DNA of 64,000 nucleotides from Haladaptatus caseinilyticus (GTDB lineage: Archaea; Halobacteriota; Halobacteria; Halobacteriales; Haladaptataceae), in assembly GCF_026248685.1 (NCBI RefSeq), contig NZ_CP111040.1, positions 62,001 to 126,000 of the forward strand, in the 5' to 3' direction. Each line of letters starts with the position of its first letter. Position 1 is the stretch's first letter. Under the pieces are notes generated by a model, which made no database searches, was not told where the DNA came from, and saw only the letters and a program-made list of their open reading frames with translations. Below, piece after piece: positions 36,253 to 43,833 of this stretch. A program made the position numbers and the translations under genes.

Positions 36253-36856
36253 CGACTCTTGCCCCACCACTTGACGGATGGCCGTTCTGGCGCGCCGCAT
36301 CTAACAACTCTGCACGCTGCTCAAGCGTCTTCCACTCACTCACCGCTTCCCACAGCTCTTCGACCGATGACTCTCCACTCTCATCCACAAGTGAGACATC
36401 GTCCGGACTACTAGTATCGAATCGCGCTCGATATTCTTCGAGTTGCGCCATCGTCTCTTTGAGTTCCTCGACAATTTCACTATCCGAATACTGCTCTCGA
36501 ATCCGTTCGATTCTGCGCCACCGCAGATACGACTCGTTCCGCTCATACCTCACAGGTCGTCCCGGAATCTCGCGCGTCATCCCCATCGAGGTGAACCATT
36601 CCAGGTAGTCTCGGGCGGTTTCGGTATCGCAGTTGGCTTGTGCTGCGATTCCGGCTACTTTTGTTGGGGTACGAAGTTGCAAGATTACTCCGAGGAGTCG
36701 TTCTCGCGTTGGGCCACCTTTTAGAACCTCTTCGGGTGTATCCCAATCGGTGAAATCAGGCGGTTCCTCGTTCGGTTCTCGAACATCGTCAGGGATGTCG
36801 GTCAAATCCATCACCATCCACCGTGTGTTTTCTAAGCTAAGGTGATTATCGGTCAT
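36245..36856 (-). CDS. DUF7342-like winged-helix protein, putative antitoxin/regulator
   Basis: 203 residues from the ATG at 36856; later ATGs at 36817 or 36811 are possible. The winged helix is clear: GPTRERLLGVILQLRTPTKV, IAAQANCDTETARDYLEWF, and the wing PVRYERNESYLRWRR. A helical C-terminal half (YSDSEIVEELKETMAQLEEY) likely mediates dimerisation. The stop overlaps the start of the TumE-like gene, suggesting antitoxin function by DNA and toxin binding. A related winged helix heads the frameshifted gene at 42369-43378. Confidence 0.6.
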   Translation of the reverse strand: MTDNHLSLENTRWMVMDLTDIPDDVREPNEEPPDFTDWDTPEEVLKGGPTRERLLGVILQLRTPTKVAGIAAQANCDTETARDYLEWFTSMGMTREIPGRPVRYERNESYLRWRRIERIREQYSDSEIVEELKETMAQLEEYRARFDTSSPDDVSLVDESGESSVEELWEAVSEWKTLEQRAELLDAARQNGHPSSGGARVDA

Positions 36857-37077
36857 ATATCTATCGCACACTGAATTATTTCTGTTCCACTTTCTTCATA
36901 GAACGTTACGTGGGAATTGAACGCGGCACCAGCGTATGGGATAGCTCCACTTCAACGATCGAATTCCCTCTGCCAACGCATGGACTACATGTTGTGTTAC
37001 TGTGTGATGCGCCGGCACCCATTCCCGGTGCTAATAAAATCCTTCTACGAGAGGAGCAGATTCACAAGTGATTCGTC

Positions 37078-37515
37078 CTACTCCTCTGGGAGATCACGAC
37101 GCCCGGATCGCACACAAGGCCAACACGGAAAGCCACCAAGACCATCACAGTCACAGTCGGCTGGCTGGTTACTGTCGCTGTCTTCTGCATAGGTTTCAGT
37201 TTCATTCTCAAATTGTATCCCGCCGTCTGCGGCAAGGGAATGGTCAGTCACTGCCTGCAGGATTGGGGTTCGAATTGCGACGCCAACCCGATGTTTGCAT
37301 GCACCGTCGTAGCGATCGTCCGCAGGACACTCACAGGCAATCGGTATCCCATCGTGAACAGTGACGAGATATTCATGCTCCGCTGGTTTTGCGTGACTGG
37401 TATTCCGAACGAGGACACCCCTCGTTGTGAGTGAAAATTCGAGGGCTTCGTACTGGGTGCGCTTTGCAACTCGGTTCGTGAACGTCAGGTGGGACAGGAC
37501 GTTGTTACTGGACAT
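37078..37515 (-). CDS. SWIM zinc-finger protein
   Basis: 145 residues from the ATG at 37515 (MSSNNVLSHLTF). The SWIM motif is visible as ACECPADDRYDGACKHRVGV (C-x-C-x(n)-C-x-H, about 65). After an acidic linker, the C-terminal tail CDCDGLGGFPCWPC adds a Cys-rich knuckle. SWIM domains bind DNA or proteins, often in recombination or transposition-related factors. The promoter region has hairpin element copy 3. Tails of decayed copies lie at 35715-35806 and 43629-43817. Confidence 0.75.
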   Translation of the reverse strand: MSSNNVLSHLTFTNRVAKRTQYEALEFSLTTRGVLVRNTSHAKPAEHEYLVTVHDGIPIACECPADDRYDGACKHRVGVAIRTPILQAVTDHSLAADGGIQFENETETYAEDSDSNQPADCDCDGLGGFPCWPCVRSGRRDLPEE

Positions 37516-37539
37516 ACTCGATCCACGAGGCACGCAGTG

Positions 37540-37567
37540 TGCCCCGCACCCCTCGGGGGCACAAAAC
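37540..37567 (-). promoter_or_regulatory. conserved upstream hairpin element, copy 3 (SWIM gene)
   Basis: On the plus strand TGCCCCGCACCCCTCGGGGG, then C and ACAAAAC. The GCCCC/GGGGC arms are perfect here and the element ends 24 bases before the ATG at 37515. The best-preserved hairpin of the four. Confidence 0.65.
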
Positions 37568-37658
37568 AACGTTCCTGAGAGTCATACCTCTCTTCTCATC
37601 GTTGGTAACTCATCGAGTGACACAACGCTTGTTATACCTTGTTGCATTGTGTCGAACA

Positions 37659-38250
37659 ATGATTGATGAGGGGCAACGAGGCATAAGGGCATGTATACAG
37701 ATTCATCCAGGCGATGATACCAGGATTTTCCGACTCGGCGCCGCTGACGACATTCTCCGTATATTGATGCTCATGAGACAGAATTCACGCTAAAGAACTT
37801 GGTCGAGAAACCGACTATTCCCGATCAACCGTCTGACGAGCACTTGAGTTACTCACTGAGTTGGGAGTCATTCAGATCCGAGAGACCACACAGCGAAAGT
37901 ACGTTTCCATTGACACAGAGCACATAGAGAAGTCAGATCCCATCCTCGCCATCGAACAACCAGAGTATCATCAACCGGTTCGGACATATGTTCAGCGGAT
38001 CAAAGACGCTCTCGGTGACACTGATGGGTCCAGGACATCATTGGCGTCCTTGTGTTTGGAAGCGTTGCACGGGGAGAAGCAGATCGGAAGAGTGAAATAG
38101 ATCTCTTCGTCCTCGTTGAAGGGGATCGAACTGTCGTTCGACGAATTGTCACAGAGGTCGTTGCTGAGCTGGGAGACGAACAATTCGACGGTGATCGCTA
38201 CGAGTTTGAATCGTATGTCGAATCCGTAGAGGATGGTCGATGTACAATTG
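37659..38250 (+). pseudogene. frameshifted HTH-nucleotidyltransferase (MNT-domain) gene
   Basis: Three frames together spell one protein. The N terminus from the ATG at 37659 reads FRLGAADDILRILML. After a frame break, a winged-helix end reads LGVIQIRETTQRKYVSIDTE (37861 on). After a second break near 38045 comes the nucleotidyltransferase motif VFGSVARGEADRKSEIDLFV. The GSxxRGxxxxxSxxDL signature is intact but out of frame. The 3' end runs into the convergent PIN gene. An intact ancestor would have been a wHTH-MNT fusion of about 220 residues. Confidence 0.65.
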
Positions 38251-38659
38251 TTTCGAGTTCGTCGAGATCTTCGAAGTCACTATTTCCCGTATGAAGGGTT
38301 TCACAGTCGGTAAGAACAGCTGTTGCGAGGTGAATGGCATCTGCATACGACAGCTCGCGCTCTCGGCGCTGATAGTATTTCGTGCGGAGCCGTGATGCGT
38401 ATAATGCAATTTCACTCGTGACAGGAACGACGTGGATCTGCTCAAAATCCTCGATTGCACTCGTAACAAGATCTGCTGTTTCACTGCTAACCTCGCGATT
38501 GAGGATATAATCAACCTCTGTCAAGGTAATCGTTGAAACGATGCCACCAGCGTCCCGCGCATCGTGAATTGTTTCTTCGGCGATATCCGACAGCGTCCCA
38601 TCAAGACCATATTCAAGCCAGACCCACGAGTCGAGATAGATCACGCGTGTCTGTTCCAC
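38198..38659 (-). CDS. PIN-domain toxin (VapC-like)
   Basis: 153 residues. The PIN nuclease acidic residues are in place: Asp in VIYLDSWVW (about 10), Glu in LTEVDYIL (about 48), Asp in SYADAIHLATAV (about 105) and acidic/polar residues in TGNSDFEDL (about 124). VapC toxins are Mg-dependent RNases cutting tRNA or rRNA. The start overlaps the preceding AbrB-type antitoxin gene by 19 bases, standard for VapBC. Its 3' end overlaps the decayed MNT gene on the other strand. Confidence 0.85.
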   Translation of the reverse strand: MEQTRVIYLDSWVWLEYGLDGTLSDIAEETIHDARDAGGIVSTITLTEVDYILNREVSSETADLVTSAIEDFEQIHVVPVTSEIALYASRLRTKYYQRRERELSYADAIHLATAVLTDCETLHTGNSDFEDLDELETIVHRPSSTDSTYDSNS

Positions 38660-38892
38660 TCGCGTCGTTCACGCTCTAACAACTCTGCTGCGTCGAGTTT
38701 AAGTGGAGCGGCACGCTTTCGGGCGGTTTTGAGACGGTCCATCGGGTTATTTGGAACGCCGATCATTCGAACGCCACCGTCCTCATCGAACCGAAAGAGG
38801 ACCTTTTGCCCTTCTGTAAGCTGGAGTCGCTCTCGAACTTTCTTAGGGATGGTGATTTGTCCCTTACTGGTGATTGTTGCTTCGTACGACAT
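38641..38892 (-). CDS. AbrB/SpoVT-type antitoxin (VapB-like)
   Basis: 83 residues. The swapped-hairpin DNA-binding domain is clear: TITSKGQITIPKKVRERLQL (about 6-25) followed by EGQKVLFRFDEDGGVRMIG. The C-terminal helix (LKLDAAELLERERREWNRHA) is the expected toxin-wrapping segment. It is the first gene of the pair and should autoregulate the operon together with the PIN toxin. Confidence 0.88.
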   Translation of the reverse strand: MSYEATITSKGQITIPKKVRERLQLTEGQKVLFRFDEDGGVRMIGVPNNPMDRLKTARKRAAPLKLDAAELLERERREWNRHA

Positions 38893-38997
38893 CGTCTGTT
38901 CTCCTTACAAAATAGTTGCTTGTAATGCGTATATCTGTTTCGCATACCCCTGTACTATCGTCTGACTACGGACCAAACCAATATCAATGACTATCGC

Positions 38998-39144
38998 TTA
39001 ACCGAATCGGTAAATCGCGATCCCATCGTGGTTGCATTCCGGGCACACGTTTGTTTCGACCTCGACCGTGGTTCCACACTGGCGACACTCGGCGATGATG
39101 GTGCTGTATGATCGGCCAGTAAACTGTATCAGGAGGTCTTTCAT
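38998..39144 (-). CDS. 48-residue zinc-ribbon protein
   Basis: The ATG at 39144 starts MKDLLIQFTGRSYSTIIAEC. Knuckles CRQCG and CPECN sit 15 residues apart, followed by HDGIAIYRFG. The start overlaps the stop of the upstream TFB-like ribbon gene (ATGA), so the two are translationally coupled. The length and layout resemble the ribbon protein at 8245-8394. Function unknown; it may act with the TFB-like ribbon in transcription. Confidence 0.7.
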   Translation of the reverse strand: MKDLLIQFTGRSYSTIIAECRQCGTTVEVETNVCPECNHDGIAIYRFG

Positions 39145-39326
39145 GCGAACTCCGGCCTGTGATTAGTTCGCTGTTCCTCAATGATGAGTCCACAGTCCTC
39201 ACAGACTGTTTCGATCACGTTGGTAGTGACCAGGCCGCCACATCTGGGACACTGGTTGATTAGTTCGCTCGGTACGTCTTCGTCAAAGCCGTTTGCATAG
39301 TTGTCGCTGCGTATCATCGAAATCAT
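39141..39326 (-). CDS. free-standing TFIIB/TFB-type zinc-ribbon protein
   Basis: 61 residues. The motif INQCPRCGGLVTTNVIETVC, then EDCGLIIEEQ, closely follows the N-terminal zinc ribbon of archaeal TFB, where CxxC pairs are separated by about 14-15 residues and followed by GxVIEE. The cyclin-fold core that contacts TBP and DNA is absent. It could bind RNA polymerase's dock domain and compete with TFB, or be a remnant. Hairpin element copy 4 lies upstream. A shorter start at 39317 is possible. Confidence 0.7.
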   Translation of the reverse strand: MISMIRSDNYANGFDEDVPSELINQCPRCGGLVTTNVIETVCEDCGLIIEEQRTNHRPEFA

Positions 39327-39352
39327 TCCTCATCAAGACGCTCACACTGGAA

Positions 39353-39382
39353 CGCCCCGCACACTTGAGGGGCAGAAAAAAC
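39353..39382 (-). promoter_or_regulatory. conserved upstream hairpin element, copy 4 (TFB-like ribbon operon)
   Basis: On the plus strand CGCCCCGCACACTTGAGGGG, then CAG and an A run. Arms GCCCC/GGGGC are separated by a longer loop. It ends 26 bases upstream of the ATG at 39326, the same spacing as in the other copies. Confidence 0.6.
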
Positions 39383-39536
39383 CCCCGGCGGTCGAAGCAT
39401 ATCGATACGCAACAGAGGAATCAGATCACGCTCATCGACATCAATTCTCCCAATAGTTTAACAGAGAATACGTGCTTTGACATCGAATCACTGACAGGCT
39501 GTCAACGACGGTCGAGGTTGGGATCGGTGGCCGAAC

Positions 39537-39944
39537 TTACTCTGGCCGTTGTGCGTTTTCGTATTTGACCATCTTTTCGGGTTTGTCAGAGATCGTCTCA
39601 TAGATGCGTTGTAGGGTCTCTTCAGCGTCGAGGAGATTGTGTGTCTTGAGGAACTTGCGCCCCTCGTCTGTCAATCCATAGAACTTCCAGGGATATCCTT
39701 GTCGGCGCTGGTCGTCGGAAAGTGCGACCTCCTTCACGATACCTGCCTCGATCAACTTTTGGATGTGTTTGTACACGGTAGCGTCGCTGACGCTCGGATT
39801 GAGCTGTTCGAGCTCGTACATCGACGGGAGTTGTCGTGGGTGTTGAAGGATATTGGTGAGGAGTGCAAACCGAGTCTGTTGGGTCACAAAATGTACCAGT
39901 TCGCGGTTGTTCGCACCGTCACCAGTTCCCAACTCTGTACTCAT
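39537..39944 (-). CDS. winged-helix transcriptional regulator (PadR/PhiH1-repressor-like)
   Basis: 135 residues from the ATG at 39944 (MSTELGTGDG); a TTG nine codons upstream is less likely. The winged helix spans about 20-95: QTRFALLTNILQHPRQLPSM, the recognition helix DATVYKHIQKLIEAGIVKEV, and a wing PWKFYGLTDEGRKFL. A C-terminal helix probably dimerises. It is divergent from the 40072 gene, and a 35-bp palindrome lies 29 bases upstream of its start, probably its own operator. Haloarchaeal phage PhiH1-type repressors have the same size and layout. Confidence 0.78.
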   Translation of the reverse strand: MSTELGTGDGANNRELVHFVTQQTRFALLTNILQHPRQLPSMYELEQLNPSVSDATVYKHIQKLIEAGIVKEVALSDDQRRQGYPWKFYGLTDEGRKFLKTHNLLDAEETLQRIYETISDKPEKMVKYENAQRPE

Positions 39945-39973
39945 ATCACTAGCTACGAACTGGTGACTCAAGT

Positions 39974-40008
39974 AGTTTACTCTGAGGTAAATTACCCCAG
40001 AGTAAACT
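39974..40008. promoter_or_regulatory. 35-bp palindromic operator between divergent genes
   Basis: The arms AGTTTACTCTG and CAGAGTAAACT are perfect complements and the centre GGTAAATTACC is itself palindromic; only the bases flanking the centre mismatch. It lies between the wHTH gene (start 39944) and the gene at 40072. This is an expected binding site for a dimer, or two dimers, of the wHTH regulator. Confidence 0.75.
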
Positions 40009-40071
40009 GAACCTCATTATTCGGTAAATTACTTAATAAACTCTTTATTCCCTGCGTAATATAAGTCCTGT

Positions 40072-40620
40072 ATGCCAGACGAGGAGTCACCGATTCCAGA
40101 GGACATTCTCAAAAGCGCTACGTCACAACTCAAGCAAGAAGAGATCTCGCTGGCTGATAACGAAGAGATCACTCACACGCTGAGTGAATTGACACCCGTG
40201 TACGAGAACGACCGCTCGTACTTCGTTCTCGGAAACTATGATCGAGAGTCAATTCGACGATTGAACCTAGTCACCGATCGTTTGAATCGTCGGGAGGACG
40301 CCTACGCGTTTCGAATGGTTGATATCCGTGGCGAGTGGGACAATAGCATCCAGAAATTCTGTCTTATCGCCGACCTCGTCACATACCTCGTCGGTGTTGC
40401 TGAGAAAGATCCCAGCGATTTCCTCGTCGAACAGGGGCTGCTCGTCGGAACCACCGAGTACTTCTCGAAAAGCTATGTTCTCAAACGCGAGTATGACGAC
40501 GAAGAGCATCCGTTTGGGTGGATGCAAGATGGTGTCTTCGATCTCTTCGAGAACGAGGGACGGTTGTATCGGTGGCGAGTGGACGATGATCTTCTCGAAG
40601 CTGCCGAGTCACTTCCGTGA
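40072..40620 (+). CDS. hypothetical protein under palindromic operator
   Basis: 182 residues, acidic, no membrane segment. It begins MPDEESPIPEDILKSATSQL and contains RSYFVLGNYDRESIRRLNLV and WDNSIQKFCLIADLVTYLVG. A TATA-like TTTATT (40043-40048) lies 24 bases before the ATG, so it is probably leaderless. It is divergent from the wHTH regulator and shares the 35-bp palindrome, so it is likely the regulated target. No catalytic motif recognised; C-terminal half may be a small alpha/beta domain. Confidence 0.6.
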   Translation: MPDEESPIPEDILKSATSQLKQEEISLADNEEITHTLSELTPVYENDRSYFVLGNYDRESIRRLNLVTDRLNRREDAYAFRMVDIRGEWDNSIQKFCLIADLVTYLVGVAEKDPSDFLVEQGLLVGTTEYFSKSYVLKREYDDEEHPFGWMQDGVFDLFENEGRLYRWRVDDDLLEAAESLP

Positions 40621-40759
40621 CCTGACTAAAGATACCGAGAACCAGATCGCCTTTTACCAATAACATGTGACTCGAACTCGGTAGACTACGTCGGGCAAGC
40701 AGACGCGGTCGTGAATAGTCTGCTTTGCGATCAGTGATTTACACGCGGTTCCGACCACG

Positions 40760-41072
40760 CTACTCTCTGGCAACCCCGTCTGTGGTCGGATTATCGTTTG
40801 TGTTCTCCGCCGAAACTTCACCGGGAAGCTCCACATCGGCTTTCAGGACAATACCCTCCGTTTCCTTCTGAGTTGGCTTCGTCAGCTCGCATCCATCCCG
40901 CGAGGTCGGGATGAGCGAACGTGATCTCGATATGGTGACCACCGACGCCCGTTGCATTGTCAATTGACAGCGTTCGCGATTCTTTGTAGGTCACACCGGG
41001 CACCCGTTCGGCCATTTTTCTCCATGACGCGATAGCCATCGTTTGTCTACGCACAGCCGTAATGCGTCGCAA
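40760..41072 (-). pseudogene. decayed gene sharing a C-terminal tail with the gene at 42369
   Basis: The last part on the minus strand reads VLKADVELPGEVSAENTNDN and ends TTDGVARE, matching VLKADVKLPGEVNSKTTDDT and STDGVAGE at 42369-42470. Upstream, in another frame, TYKESRTLSIDNATGVGGHH and ITFAHPDLAGW look coding. A frameshift separates them, so no complete protein is made. The parent families are not recognised. Confidence 0.5.
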
Positions 41073-41107
41073 CCTCTCGGTAGTCTAACTGTGCAACTTT
41101 TGGTTGG

Positions 41108-41539
41108 TTACGTGGCGCTCTGTTGCTGGAACCACTGTGCCAACTCTTGTTGAAACCGCTCAAACCACTGGAGGTCGTCGTGAAGGACGTCAAATACGAC
41201 CTCCTGATCAACGTCACCATAACGATGGGCGAGAATATTGCGGAACCCAACGGCTTCTTCCATCTTTACCTGTGTCTCACTCGTGATGACCCCTGCCTCA
41301 CCGAGGGCCTGTATCTCTTGCTTTGCGGTTTCACTTGCTGAGAGATCCTCTGTAGAACGGATATGCTGGGCAATATCGATACACGCTTGAATGAGATTCA
41401 TCAATGTTCGCTCGACTGCCCGCTGTCTAATCATATCGGTCAAATACTGGTCTCGTGACTGTCCACGCATCTGCCGCAAATCATCGGTGTATTGGTTTAT
41501 ATACTGGAGCTTATCGACGAAGATCTCTTCATCGACCAT
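41108..41539 (-). CDS. hepT: HepT-like toxin (DUF86 family)
   Basis: 143 residues, all-helical. The HEPN RNase signature R-x(4-6)-H is visible in GFRNILAHRYGDVD (about 100-112), with the conserved Tyr three residues on, which is the known site of AMPylation. The N-terminal helices carry QYLTDMIRQRAVERTLMNLI and the family's QACIDIAQH. It directly follows the MntA-type nucleotidyltransferase without a gap, the canonical MntA/HepT module, in which the antitoxin adds AMP to the toxin Tyr. Confidence 0.88.
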   Translation of the reverse strand: MVDEEIFVDKLQYINQYTDDLRQMRGQSRDQYLTDMIRQRAVERTLMNLIQACIDIAQHIRSTEDLSASETAKQEIQALGEAGVITSETQVKMEEAVGFRNILAHRYGDVDQEVVFDVLHDDLQWFERFQQELAQWFQQQSAT

Positions 41540-41974
41540 TCACACGTCACCGCTCGCAAGTCGGTCGATGAACTCTTGCCGTTCTCGTTTTCGCTCATCG
41601 ACGGTTGCACCGTACTCTTGTTCGACTTGCTTCCGATAATCGTCTACGACTGTTTCATCTCCGACGAGGAGTATTCCATCACGAACGGCTGAATGAAGGA
41701 CGTTCAATGGAAGCTGTTCGATGTCGCTTACGTCCACAAAGCCCTCGGCATATGCTTGGAGGTCAGCATCGATGCGATTCCGTCGTTGAAACCGCTCACG
41801 GGCGTCAAGTTGATCCGGGAAGTGGAGCGCAATATCGACATCGGATGTCGGTGTGGCCGTCCCTCGTGCATGGGATCCAAATAATAGAGCGAACGTGACT
41901 TCAGTTTGGGAAAGATATGACTGGAGCCGAGTGACATCAACACCGTCGATGTCCGGGTCGCTCGTCCGCTTCAT
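41540..41974 (-). CDS. mntA: MntA-like nucleotidyltransferase antitoxin
   Basis: 144 residues. The minimal nucleotidyltransferase motif is complete: LLFGSHARGTATPTSDVDIA (about 31-50), with two Asp for Mg binding. A third acidic residue is plausible in FVDVSDIEQLPL (about 80-90). The C-terminal helix DERKRERQEFIDRLASGDV may contact HepT. Its stop abuts the HepT start at 41539, so the pair is one operon with the antitoxin first. It resembles the nucleotidyltransferase relic at 37659-38250 but lacks a winged helix. Confidence 0.88.
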   Translation of the reverse strand: MKRTSDPDIDGVDVTRLQSYLSQTEVTFALLFGSHARGTATPTSDVDIALHFPDQLDARERFQRRNRIDADLQAYAEGFVDVSDIEQLPLNVLHSAVRDGILLVGDETVVDDYRKQVEQEYGATVDERKRERQEFIDRLASGDV

Positions 41975-42368
41975 GGGTTAGTGTTTGCGAGCGATGACTA
42001 ATATACTTACGTTGGGTCCATTCCGGACGAGTACAATCGATATAGAACATAGGGGGATGGGGCTCTTCTGTGATCTCTCCCAAGCAGAAAACGCGAACAT
42101 GGTTGTCAGAATCAAATCGCATTCTCCTGACGGTCACATTCTCGGCTGATTCAATCACGAGCTTCCGACCACAGACGCGGTGGTCGGTACCAGCTCTCTT
42201 CCTCCCGCTTGTTTGTAGCCGATAGTTGCCGATACAACTGCCGTACTTACGAGTAGCCGGACGACGTCTGTCCTGAGCTGTGTCAATTCGGGACGTCCAC
42301 AACCGCGGTCCTGGTGGTGTTTGTGTTAGAGTCGTGTCCCTCTCGAGTGTGTTTTCGTCCCGACCACG
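41975..42368 (-). other. region between mntA and the frameshifted gene
   Basis: A minus-strand frame (about 41937-42302) includes a natural-looking segment KLVIESAENVTVRRMRFDSD and VFCLGEITEEPHPPMFYID, but its end overlaps mntA and the first part is not protein-like. It may be a decayed gene. Nothing else was seen. Confidence 0.35.
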
Positions 42369-43378
42369 CTACTCTCCGGCAACCCCGTCTGTGCTCGGAG
42401 TGTCGTCCGTAGTTTTGCTGTTCACCTCACCGGGAAGTTTCACATCGGCTTTCAGGACAAGGCGTGTTTCTTGGTAGATCAGTCCGTCTTTGGACCGTTG
42501 GCGTTTGATTTTCCCAAGGCGGCCATTCGAGAGTTCATGTATTGCGTCTATCGTCCGTCGAGCCAGCTCCTGGCTATATTTCTTGCTCACGCCGCACTCC
42601 TTCAGTCGAATCCACTTAGCAAGCTCTGAGGCATCGAGATACGCACGAATCTCGCCACTGTCGGTCGACCAGATCGAATACCGACCAGCATCATCGCGCT
42701 CGCGCCACGCCTTGCTTGCGAGTTCGTCCGGTTTGCGATTGGTCACCGACATAAACATTTCATCGTCATAGCGAGCCAATCGCTGTATTGGGAGGTGATC
42801 GGCTATCGAATGCGCGACTGCACCACCGCGACCGAGGACATCTTCCTCACCGGGGAGACGGAAGTAGGTCTTCCGGTCGTCTTTGATGATGCGTTCGAGT
42901 TCGTTGCCACCGACAGTGATCCGGTCTTCGTTGACGTTCTCGGCGAGCAGGTAGGCACCTTTCTCGAACTCGCGGGCTTGGAGTTCTTCGATGCGGTCAT
43001 CACAGGACTGATTTTTTGGAAAGTTAGCTCTCGGTGGGCTTCCAGTCGCTGAACTCGCTCGATGATCTCATCGACCGTGAAGTCGGTCGCGATACGACTG
43101 GCTTCCTGCCATTCGAGATAGCCTTCGTTGCGCTCGTATCGAGCCGGGCGACTCTCGCTTTCATTATGGGCGATACCCATTTCGACGAGTCGTTCAAGAT
43201 GCTTTTTCGCGGCGTTTGGTGAACACTCGGCGGTCTCTGCGATATCAGCGTAGGGGGTCGGCGCCGTAATCCCAAGGATCGTATCGTAAACACGCCCGAA
43301 TGTGTCGGTATTTTCCCGCCACCGCTGTCGGATATTGTCGGTGGCGTCTCGGTTGGGAGTGGGATCGAACTCGGTCAT
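42369..43378 (-). pseudogene. winged-helix protein gene with a -1 base frameshift in an A/T run
   Basis: From the ATG at 43378 the frame reads a DUF7342-like winged helix (PTPYADIAETAECSPNAAKK, PARYERNEGYLEW). At the T6 run 43012-43017 (A6 in the gene) it leaves the natural frame. One extra base there would join it to a long natural frame: SCDDRIEELQAREFEKGAYL, then TYFRLPGEEDVLGRGGA, YSIWSTDSGEIRAYLDASEL and the tail LVLKADVKLPGEV. That downstream frame has no start codon of its own before an internal ATG. The intact protein would be about 336 residues. The shift could be a mutation, a sequencing error or programmed. Confidence 0.65.
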
Positions 43379-43628
43379 TGGTGATACTACATGCCGTTTC
43401 ACAACATATATTTGGAATTTGAAAATATTATGAGGGGGTATCGAGAATCGACAATTTCTCGAAGACCACGATGTTAGTATTGAATACTAACATCGACGAG
43501 TTTCACTTCGGAGTACAGCGAGTGGGCCTCTCCCGTTTAGATCGCTTATCGTTCCATGGCTCAAGAGATCGGCTTGATCAGCTGTATGAAGTCCCAAATC
43601 GACGAGCCTGATCTCCTAAGAGACCTCT

Positions 43629-43817
43629 ATGAACCCTCGACGCTCATTCTGCAAGCATATAGCCCCTGTCAAAACCGTAACGAACGACGGGACGCTCCAG
43701 AAATGTCTATGCGAGGACGACGACGATGTCGAATCAGAAGACTGCGACTGTGACGGCGTCGGTGGTTTCCCGTGTTGGACATACGCGCGAGCGGGACGAA
43801 AAGAACTGCCGAACTAA
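43629..43817 (+). pseudogene. C-terminal remnant of a SWIM zinc-finger protein
   Basis: The plus-strand frame ends CDCDGVGGFPCWTYARAGRK and then ELPN, matching CDCDGLGGFPCWPCVRSGRR and DLPEE of the protein at 37078-37515. The SWIM domain itself is mostly lost. The upstream part (KHIAPVKTVTNDGTLQKC) may hold the last SWIM cysteine/histidine. No promoter element was seen. Confidence 0.6.
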
Positions 43818-43833
43818 CCACCGATCCCGGCGT

